Both the position numbers and the translations under genes were made by a program. The notes below the pieces were generated by a model. It was not told the DNA's origin. It made no database searches and worked only from the letters and a program-made list of their open reading frames with translations. Source: Monomorium pharaonis (taxonomy: Eukaryota > Arthropoda > Insecta > Hymenoptera > Formicidae). Taken from it: DNA of 64,000 bases. The stretch spans positions 7,249,276 to 7,313,275 of the forward strand of contig NC_050472.1 in NCBI RefSeq assembly GCF_013373865.1, written 5' to 3'. This document shows positions 49,983 to 61,500 of the stretch, piece by piece; position 1 is the stretch's first letter, and every line of letters starts with the position of its first letter.

Positions 49983-52900
49983 GCACGCACGTTTATGATT
50001 TTTGACAATATATACCTTTTACCTTACTTTTATTATTTCTCTTTCAAAAAATTAAGAGAAAAATTAAGGGAAAAATTTAGCCTAAAAATAAAACCTTGCT
50101 CAGAGCATATGAAAAGTTAAATATAACTCTGCTACCTAGCCTATGAGAAAAACGAAATCTCGGATCACATCATATTAAGGGAATCCCAGAGCCAACACTT
50201 TTTATTAGAAAATATTTGTGAATTAGGTTTATAGAATTCCAGATTCTTTTACACAATTAAAGTATGTATAAGAATAAAGAGGACAAAAAGCAATTTCATA
50301 TTAAAACATTTTTTATTAATTCTTAAGTGTTAGAAATGCTAGTGTTAGTGACATGAAGTCGCTCTTGCTCTTTTTATTTTTGTGCAAACTTTAATTGTGT
50401 AAAAGAATTTTTAATTCTGTAAAATCATATTTCAAAGATATTTTATAATAATAACAAATTGCTCATTAAAAAAGAATATCTTTTTTCTAGACTTTTAATC
50501 TTATTCCAACTGCACAATACTGTTCGTTATGTATTGTCCCTGAGAGAGTGTGGCCTTATTTTATCGTTAATTTTGTATATTAAATAAATATTATCGTAAA
50601 GTGGTAGCAACTATCGACAGTACGAAAAGTAATTTCTTTTTTCGTTTTTTTTATACAAACTCGATTATTCTCCCGTATTTTTGTTCCCGTATTTTAATTC
50701 TATAAAAGATTTTTGCAAAGTCTATAAAGCCAATTAGAAAATTAGTTTATTTTGAAAATATCGGTAAAACAGACGGCTTTAGGGTCCCCTTAATGTTCAA
50801 CGAGTATACGAGGGTCATCGACTCGAGAGATGTTACACGTTTCATGGGCGAAGGTTACGCAGGGCTCGGCGATAGTTCTAGTCGCGATCCAACTCCGCAG
50901 ATGTATCTCGTGGCGAGCGAGCGACCAAGAAAGAGAGAAAGAAAGAAAGAGAGAGATTCACGCATAGCCACGATTGCCTCTTACTGATCCCGGTCTCTCG
51001 TCCGATCTCTCTCTCTGTCCCTTCGAGCCGCGTGCAGCAGCCGTATATACTCGTCCTCTGTGAATCTGACAGAGTTGCCGGGTCTACCGCGATCTGCCGT
51101 ATATTTACGAGCTCGATTACGAGGGGCGAGCTAATTAGCCAGCAATCGGGCCTCCCCTCTCCGCGTTCTTCTCTCGAGAGGATGCGAGAGGACTCCGAAG
51201 ATGATCGTGGTAGAAACAGGACGGAGGAAGAGATCGGAGCTGGGAAAAGAGAAAGGGACAAGGGACTCCGTGCTGTACGATTCTGCGTTGGTAAGGCGCT
51301 GGCCGATTCGCTGGCGGTTCTAAGCGAGTTTAGCATTGACGACGACGACGACTACTACTACTACTACTACTACATTCGCCGGCAGTTTTTTCGGAATCAA
51401 TGTACAGTGAAGATCGATGCGTCGCGTGCACTTTTACCCGCGCTGTTGGCCAGACAAACGTACACCGCTCGGCAGACCAAACGTATTGACCCATTGAAGC
51501 ATATAGACCGACTCTCTATAGGAAGCTATAGCCTAGCCAGGATTCTAGTTCCCCGACGATTAATGACCCTATCGCAATTGAAATGCACGAAATTATTCCC
51601 GAGACTCGCATTTGCGCACCTCTCGAATCGATTTACAGTCTGTTCTAACGAGAAAAATGTTCACGATTTTCTCCTTCCGCTCTTGATAGGGTATGCCGTA
51701 AAGCTCAAAACGGAATACGTTTAGCTTTTCATGTATACCGTAGAATTTAGAGATAGAAATGGCGGTTTTTAAGTTAATATATTTGGAACATATCAATCTT
51801 TTGATGCACGACTCGAATAATTCTTTCTTTTATACTTTGTTGATCATTAAATAGTATAATAACTATTATTAATCAAATACTATTGTAAAAAATTTTTTGA
51901 CGTCTCTTCACAAATTATTCAGAACAAGGAAAAATTTTTATTGGCGGTATCGCGAAATGTTAGAAATCCTTCAATAATTAAAAATAAAAGGTGTTGTGAG
52001 CAGTCATACATTTTTATTTTTTTTTAATTTATAAAAACTTGAAAAAAAAGGTTTCCCGCTTAAAGATTCAATCTTCAATGAGCAAAGCGAAAAAATGATT
52101 AATTATTTTGCAATTGAAAGAAAAGCTAAGTAAATGCTTCCAGCCTCCTTTTACCGAGGAGCTTAATTTATCTGCTCGGACGAGTCGAGCATCTTTTTCG
52201 CACGATACTGTAGAAAGTGTACAGTACGTGCGTAACCTTGTGCGTGCGCGAACGCAGCTATGCTCCTAGGACTGTCTAGGAGTCTTCTAGGGACTCGCAT
52301 GAGAGGCCAGCTAGGTGAGACTAGTCGTGGCAACTCCGCATAGGAAGGTCCCACAGACCATGAGTAGACAAACGTGACTAACATTGCGCTCCGAGTATTA
52401 TCGCGTATGTACAGAGTACCCTTTAAAGGTTCAAACGTGAGACACCACGATCGCTATCATATATATTTAAAAATTATATCCTTTCGTTTCAAACAGATGT
52501 TTTACTTCGCCGATTTTGCAACCGCGAGCTCCATTAAGCAAGCGTTTAACGTGAGAGGTATACAAATCGATGTGATCGGTGCAAGAACATATGCAGAACG
52601 TAGCCGCATAAATGTTATACAGTTTCTAATTGCGATCGTTAAACTTGACTGGTGTTAAATGATTAGATAAAAATTGAATCTGATTGGTGCACCTAAGATC
52701 AGCTGATGACATTTAAATATTGCAAGACGATATATATCTTTTAAATGTATCATAATAAAGATTTCTCTTCGAATTGTTCATGTAATTCTTTAAAATTTTT
52801 ATACACAAATATTTTAAAATAAATTTAAAAAGGTAAATTATATTATTTTAAATTGTTAATCATTAATTTATAAACTTTTAGAAGAGATTTAGAGACACTT

Positions 52901-55470
52901 TTTAAAAGCGTTGGGAAAGTTTACATTTTTCTAGAATTTTTTGTACATGTAAGTTTTGAAATGTTGTAAGATTTCGAAGATTCTACAATTTCTGGAGAAA
53001 ACATGTGAAATCTAAAAAAAATTGTAACATAAAAAATTCTTGAAAATGTTATAAGAACTTATTTTCATTTTTTTCAGGACAATCGCCATTAATTCGATAC
53101 ATTTGGTTTTCATACTTATTATAATTGAATATAAAAAAAATTATAATATTGTAATTATAATTTTTCGATCTTTTCATTACGTAATTTGATTCGCTTGTAT
53201 CTTTACAGCTATATGCGTAGTACGTTCCGCTTGGAAGCAAGCTGCGCCTAAAGCGCGGCGCTAAAATATTCGTTATAAATATGCGAAGGCACGGAAACTC
53301 GCTTTAAACAAAATGACAGCGTCCGTCCGACAATAAATAAAACATTAGAAGAGACGCGGGTTAAAAGTTAGATAGTTAAAAAGGCTCGCACGTAGGCGAT
53401 CCGCCGAATTAAGCGCGACGGTGTTGGCAATGCGGCCCCCTGACTCCCCCGTAACAGAGCGACGTACAAGAGAGACGGCGAAAGAGAGAGAGAGGGAGAG
53501 GGCGAGAGGAACACAAAACATAGAGCGCAGAAAAAGAAAACGAAGAGAGCGGTAGGGGAAGAGAAAGAGAAGAAAAGAGGATCCAAGGCGAGGGACACAC
53601 GCACGTTAGTCCGTGTGCACGCGCAAAACGTGTACGCGCGTGCGTGTCCACCACCGCCTCTATGCATGACGCGTGACCGTGAACTTGCCCCACCTCGTGC
53701 ACGAGTCGGTCAGTCATTATTATTAACGCACACACGTAGAGAACGGCGGCGGCGACGCAGCGCGTGTGCGCTCCCGAGACACGGGGTACACGCACACGCA
53801 ACACACGCGACCGTTTACGCGGACGCACGCGTGAACGCACCGTCCTCCGCGGGTGAGGGTCCGTTAAAGGAGCATCCGACGATTTCAGGGCTTTCCGAAC
53901 AAGTCAAGTTACTACAGTCGCTTAGCTACGCCGGCAGCACGGCAATTGAGACGGAGGGTTTTTGAAAATCACCCGGGAACACTTGTGTGAAAAAATATAT
54001 ACCTCCTTATAATTTCGAAATTGTATATATAACTATAAAAGTTTGTTTTTACACGCTTGCCCCCCCCCCCCTTTTCGTTTCTTATTATTGCATTGTACTT
54101 TGATTATTTAGCATTTAAATGTGAACGAAGAATTAGAAGAAATATCGTAGTAGATTTTTATTTTTTAAATAAAAATTTAATTTTGGAAAGATTTAAATAT
54201 TAATTAAGGTAATAGATTGAATAACACTCTCTTCAGTTATTTTGTTTTTAAATAAACTTTATTAAATGGAAACATTTTATTTAATAAAACTCCATTAAAT
54301 AAAATTAAAAAAAAATAATTAAGTGAGAATACTTTAATAATAAAACTCTATTAAATAAAATTTAAAAAAATAATTAAATGAGAGTACTTTATTTAAGTAC
54401 TTAACGAAAAATATTATATTTAAATTAAAGTCTCTTTAAAAAAAAAACATTTTTTGCAATTTAAATCTTCTGTTGTCTTATGTATTCTATTCAATAATAA
54501 TTTAATTATTTAATTATTAATATTTTCAAACAATATATAATACACACACACACACACACACATACATATAGGGCTTCAATATAAACACTCATTAATTCGA
54601 TAATGTAACCAATTTTCGTTAATACTTTGAGCGGGGCGCGCTTAAGAGACATCGGAGGATTAAACAGGTCAAGGTGATTGGATCGCAAACGAAGCATGAA
54701 ACACCGTCTTCAAAGAGCCACTTCTGGGCAGTACAAAGTACAAGTTCAGCTGAAAACAGCGGGAGGAAGATTAAAAAAAAAAAAGGCAAACGCGCAGGAA
54801 TCTAATCAGGGACGAGGCTGAGATTATTCACAGTCGCCGAATTTCACGAGAGAGGTCGTTCGGGAGAGAGGAGAGATTCTCCGCGGGAAGAGAGAGCCTA
54901 ATCGTGCGGCTTCTTTTTGTTTTCCTCCACAGCTATACGGGCGGTGTCGAAATCTGTGAATCTCCAACCGTACTTTCCCGATCGGTGCCGCGTACACGTG
55001 TATTTATAGGCGGAGGCGATACCGATTTTCTCCGGCACCCAGATCCGCCATTGACCTTGGACCGCCTCGGAGGCTTATCGCCTCGGAGATCGCGTCTCGT
55101 TCCTTCTTTTTATGCGAATAGAGCCGTATGTGTGCATTATTCGTCAATGGCGGACGCGACGACACCAATATCGGGACCTCGAGCGGCGGAGATATCGGTG
55201 CAGCTGCGGATGTGGCGTAGTGATTCATCCTGCTGCACGTCTCGATTCGTCGTTGGAGAACGGGGGCGATTTAAACGCGTAGGTCGTTGTAAATCGAACA
55301 TCTTAACGCGAATGGCGGAGCCTAACTTTTCCGCGCGGCAAATTATTTTAAAAAGTCTGAAAATAAATGTTACGCGCAAGCAATATTTGCACGATGAGTC
55401 GCACGTATTTTTCTGCATTTTTTGTAATAAATCAAAAATATAAAGAGTTTCGTTTAAATCCTCATACTTT

Positions 55471-55502
<32 letters not shown>

Positions 55503-58500
55503 GTAAAATAAAAAATCGAATTATCACGAAATGAAATCAAACGGCGAGAAATTAAAATAACAGATTGAAAGGGAATCGACGAAATCTATGGTTATTTGAA
55601 GAGTGCCGATGTATTGTTACCTTGACGGGCAATGTAAATATGTGCATAAGAGAAAGCACTATACGAGTCGTAGGCGAAATCGCTCGTCGTGAGCTCCCGA
55701 TTAACTCACGAAGAGCACATTGTCTCGGGCTTCTATTTGCATTCTCGTTAGCCTTCGATCCGCGGCGCTACGGCAAGTGGCAGGGCGTGCAGAATTTCGC
55801 CTTTCGTCGCGAACCTTTCAGCGCGCAACGAAAACACTTGCCGTTAAGCATGGAAATATAATCGGCAATCACGCGAAAGGTCCGCGTTTTCTTTCTATCG
55901 GCGTTCATTTTTTTTCTTGTATATTGTACCCTCTCTCACGTGCAACTGAAGTGTTTTTTTCCCGCAACGATCAATACGTCCATTAAATAAATAAAAAAAG
56001 TTAGCAGATCATTCTCGTTCAAGCGTCGAATAATAAACAATTTGTTTCAGAAAAAATCAAACAATGAAAATAAAGAATATATATATAATAATAAATTACA
56101 ATATAAAATAAAATTTTCCACGAGAACATTCCTAAACGGAAATTTTCTTCTCTTTTTAAATGGAACTTCAATATTAATAAAAGTTATAAGTTTAAAGCTT
56201 GTTCTCATACTTATTATAATATGACGTTCGAGAAAAAATTACTGTATTTATACAAAGAGAAATAAAAAAAAATGTTTCTTTTCAGAGCAATTTGTAAAAT
56301 TTTATTAATAAAAAAGTGAAAAAATTATTGTGTACACTTTGAATAATATGAAATATTTTCTTCTTTACTTTCATTATTAATATAAATGGTACATGTAAAA
56401 TTTTATGGGATAAATAGACAGTAAATAGAAAATAATTTCCGCAAAGAATCAAACAAATTCAAAGATGTTTTTTCAATAGATTCTCAAAATATTAATCAAA
56501 TCTTACAATTTTTTATATCTTACCATCTTTTTATACATCTATTATATGTCCAAATAAAAATTATCTTATTAATAAATAATTTAACAATAAAGTTTTTTGT
56601 TTTCTGAAAGTTTAATAACTCTTTGGATTTGTTTGGCTTTTGTAGGAGATCCTTAAATTGCATTTCCCTGGAAGAAACTTTTATAAGCTCGCGAACGTAC
56701 AAAATAATCTTTAAAGGGCTTTTATATTTTCGAGTGTGATGAACCATAACGGTCAAGCATATTAAGATCAAATAAGTTTCAGAGAATATTCGTATTAAAC
56801 CAGAAAATACGATCTCGCCGTGCACACATATTTTAATATCTAGATTTATTTGTTCAAATTTTAACGCTTAATCAATTTCCAATGTAAAACAGCTGCATGC
56901 CGATTTATTCGCACAGCAGCTGCACGCGAAGTTATCACATGCAGCAGTTCGCTATAAATGCTAGTACGAAGTATAATTAAGCGTCAAGATACCGCAATCG
57001 TGAAGATTGCAATTACAGAAAGACGGAAAGAAAGCGCAGCCGTAAACGCGACGACATATACAGCGCGAGCTAAATTTACACGTGCGCGTTATGGCAACGA
57101 GGATAAATTGATATCACGCTCCGCCCGTTATCCTCCTCGCTCCTCGAGGACTCCTCCTCGAGATGGTTCGCACACGGGATCGCGAGACGAAAAGCGAGAG
57201 AAAGAGAGGGAGATAATGAGAGAAAGAGAGACGGGAACTGCCGCAAAGCAGCTTACGGCGAGCCATAAAAACAGATTAAGTTGGCGCGGGATCTGATGCC
57301 CTGGCGGTCGAAAACGGCGACCAGCCTGACGAAAGAGATCGGAGGTGCACACATTCCCGAAGGATAAATCAGGACTTACCTCTCAAGCTGGGCTTTTGAG
57401 AATCTGGCCGTCGAGGGGGTGTTCGGCTTGTCGGCAAACGGGTCGGGAATGCAAACATACCTATGCTGACGAGCATCAGCAACGCGGATATTAAAACTAA
57501 TCCTGAAACATCATAAAGGATCAGTATAAAAGGAAAGTTCTTTATAATTTCAAAGGGGATGGTAAACGACGTCACCACACGATGGCAAATTACAGGTACA
57601 GTAAGACACACCAATTATTCAAACAGACAAAACTGACTTATTAATTTTACATTAATTATCCGCACAAAAGTTTTCAATAAGCATACGTACCGAATGTTAT
57701 TGTATATATGTTTATATGTATGTCACGTCAACTTACATACGATATAATTAACATTTGTATAGATTATATGCGATTATAGAAGTATTTTAATTTACCTTTT
57801 CATACTTTAAATATTCTAATACGTAAATTTATATCTTGTTCTTTACACTTTTCTTCATATTTTGTCACATATTCTTTAACATCTTCTGTTATGTTCTTAT
57901 TCAATAGTAAATCACACCATATTTGTTTTCGTTTTTCATACTTGTAAAGTACAATTTTAACCTTTATTATTGGTAGCTTCAATTCACGAGCAATTTCGTA
58001 TTCCGATTTGCATTCATGATGCATTTTAATAATCTTTAAGTCGTCGATTCTTCTTGATTTCAATACGATTTTTATCTTATTGGATTTTTGTATTTCCATC
58101 TTTACTCTTACTGTTACTGTTACTGTAGTTAGAACGAAATGATATTATCCGCGTTGCGAGAGTCGTTTTTATTTATTTCGTACCTCATATAATATACAAA
58201 CAGTCAATATAGACGATAGTCAGTATAACGTTTGAATTTCTGCGTCGAGTTCTATACATCTTTGCTAATATTTTCATAAACCTTGCAAACATATTAATTT
58301 ACATGTAATCTAATTTATATTTAAAATAAGTTCATTATTTATAAGTGTTAATAAGAAACAATAAGTAAAACATTTATTTATTCATTAAATAAACATTTTC
58401 ATATATTGAGGAAATTTGGAAAATCGATATCCGCATAATTGGTGTGCTTTACCACTCTGTACAATTATATATTATAACCATGTATATAAATATATCATAC

Positions 58501-61500
58501 ATATACACATATATTAATAATAAAGATGTGCAAACTATTCAAATCGAATTAAATTTTACTTAATTCAAATTAATTTCAATTTAAATCTCTATAATTTAAT
58601 TCTATACTAATAGAAAAAATTTTTTTAATTTGAGAGGTTCAATTATAAATATATAATAATCACATACACATTACAATCTTAAAAATCATATTTTCAGCTA
58701 ATAAATTAAATGTTTTACATCATAATATTGATGTAAAAGTAATGTGAAAACAATAAGAGACCAATTAAAATTTGGCTTACAACAAATACAAATAGATTTG
58801 TCGCATATGTAATACTAACAATGCAATTTGAATGGTTTGAAAGTCAAACGACTTTTAAAGAACCCAAATCTTTTCGCATTAAGTCTTCAAATCGAAGTTT
58901 ATAAGCACTTTATGAAAAATTCCAATAAAGATTTTACTTGTTATAAAACTCGATTATAAAATTAAGTCTTCAGCGAAAGTATTTCTTCATTCTTACTCCG
59001 TAAAACTGAGTTAATCATTATATTTCCAACTTCGGTGTTATAATTTCTTCAAACTTACCAAGCCACCAAGCACCAACCCATCTTGGATCCGATGGCGTAA
59101 TCTGCGGATTTCTCGACAAATCCGCGTAGACCATCGTGCACAAGGAACCGAGGATAAAGCCTAATGCTGGACCGAGAATCCGCACTCCGATAGTGATCGC
59201 TGTTGCATATAATTAAATCATTTTTTAAGTTTTAAATTTATAGTCAAGAATAATTATTTAATTCGCAGATGTAAAAAAGAAAAATAAATCTTTCAATTTG
59301 CACTAAAAAATGTCACTGAGAATAATTAATACCTTATATGTTAAAAATTGTTTCATTCGCAACAATTAGAATTTAATAGACATAAAATATTTAAATAAAC
59401 TCATGACTAAGTTACTTTTAAAATAATAATTAAAATTTATCTGTTACTGTAAAAAAATATATAAGAAGAAAATATGAGAATAATAATTTGCGAATTAAAA
59501 AGAACTTACCGAAATACAAGGGACTCTCTTTGCTGGCGACGTTGTCATCGATGTACGGTATACCGAGGGTGTTTATAGCTGTTTGGCCCATTCCTACACC
59601 GAGTAATGATACAAAAAATATTGCAAGCACTACCGTGGTTATCTTGCTCTGTATTCTCTGCTCCGTTAGAAACTCGCCCTTGCAGTACTCTGCCGAATTG
59701 GTATGTGGTGCGCTCGTCGATATGTTCCATCTGCAAGAAAAAAATTAAAGATAACATTAATCGTGAATCGTTTATTGCGTCTACTTTAAAATATCTGACA
59801 CATGTGTCGGTCATTAAGCATTGCTTAATTTTTTATGACCTCTCATACAGGTATATACGGAAAGAATTTTTTCTTAGAATTTATCTTTATCTATCTCATG
59901 ATAAAAATACACAGGCGGACGAAGAATTTCACTTTACATTTAGTAAAATTTAGTAAGATTTTAGTAAAATTTAGTGAAATTTTATTCAAGTAAAATTTTT
60001 TGAATCTTTTTATGCTTTCTTACGGCTATCATGATCTTAAGGATAAATTCCAAGAGAAAATTCTCTCCATCAATATTGCATTGTATTAAATAAACATCTG
60101 AGTAATATTGTAAACGTATTATCTGATTTAAAAAATTAAAACTGACTGATTGAAATTGAACTGGCATTGACAATAAAGTTCTGTCGATAATGTCATTTGT
60201 AAAACCAATAAATTCGGAATGCATAATAGGTATGATCTCATTATTTAATCTGCAAATATTGAATTATGCAAATTGTCTCACAATGTATAAATATGTTACA
60301 CATATCGCTATCCAATCCACCCTGTTATCAATAATTGCATCTTATTTTATAGTAAAATTGTCTATCAACCATTTCCGGATGTACATCAGGAAGTCAACGC
60401 CTACAATACGGGGAATACTCATATACAATCATTTTTCTTTGTGATAAGCAATGAGCGCAGCTGCAAAACGTGCGCGTGATATTAAGAAAAACGTAATCGA
60501 CATTGTCCCCATTTTATTACCGCGCTAAATTGCGTGGATCAGTTTCGAGCATTCCGTTCGTTATGGGATCTCATTGTGCCTGGCCGGTGAACTCTTTCAT
60601 TATGTAATAGCAATTAGGCACACGGAATTATGACACATGTGGACGCATCTTTTAAAGAATGGAAGTTGTTATAATTACTGCTGTCAGAAAACGATGTTAT
60701 CAGCCAAACTTTCTCGCTTGTTAACCAAACACATTATTATTATTTCTCTTTCTTCCTCCCGCTCTCTCTCTCTTTATTTTTTCTGCACTATGTCGTTAGA
60801 ATAACGTATAAGGCGTGAAATTACGTGCGCATAACTTGCACGCTTTCATCTTTTCGTCAAGAAACTATTTTCCAAGAGATTTAAAAACGATTTTTTAGAT
60901 CAATTTACAATTTTTTTCGAATAAATCTTCTCTCGAGTTCTTCAAAAGCTTTTTAAGGAGGTTCTCTAATCAATTTCACATAAATTGATACCTTTATGAG
61001 ATTAATGTGCAAAATGCGCCAAAGAGCGTTAATTTTTTATTTTTTTAGAAATAAAAATGATTTTGAGAATATTTGTCGGTAATGTTCCATAACCGCAATC
61101 TTTTTTCCCTCTTCAGTAAATTGTTAATTATGTTCGTTATGTATATCTGAGGAGCTTCCGCTTATAACATGAGTGTTAGAACCCTATAGGTAACAAACTT
61201 GTACCAAAACAAGAATTGTATCATATAAATATTTATTAAGTTATTTAAATAAAACGTAATGGTAGTTCACAATCCTTTTCTCTTCTCTATTTCAAAATTG
61301 CTCTTTTTTTCTTGTTAAAAGATCTATAAAACATCACGCGTCACATCCTTTTACTGTTTTAAACCGAAGAACTTCCTTAAATATAACGTACTACATACAT
61401 ACCTCCTATAAATATAACACATCTATATCACTTCTTGAGAGACTCTTAACACAGTCCTTCTAAAATCAGTTCTATTTTCTATTTTCTATTTCTGGTACAC

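Noticed and set aside
51032..51724. 230-codon plus-strand ORF in OATP intron 5
   Set aside because: Composition-driven: GC-rich island, poly-Asp/poly-Tyr from a trinucleotide repeat, competing ORF on the other strand, no domain.
53368..53965. Overlapping ORFs of 99-143 codons
   Set aside because: Purine/pyrimidine-biased GC-rich sequence with open frames on both strands. No evidence of a protein.
54904..55443. 179-codon plus-strand ORF
   Set aside because: Same reasoning; opposite-strand ORFs of similar length and no recognisable motif.
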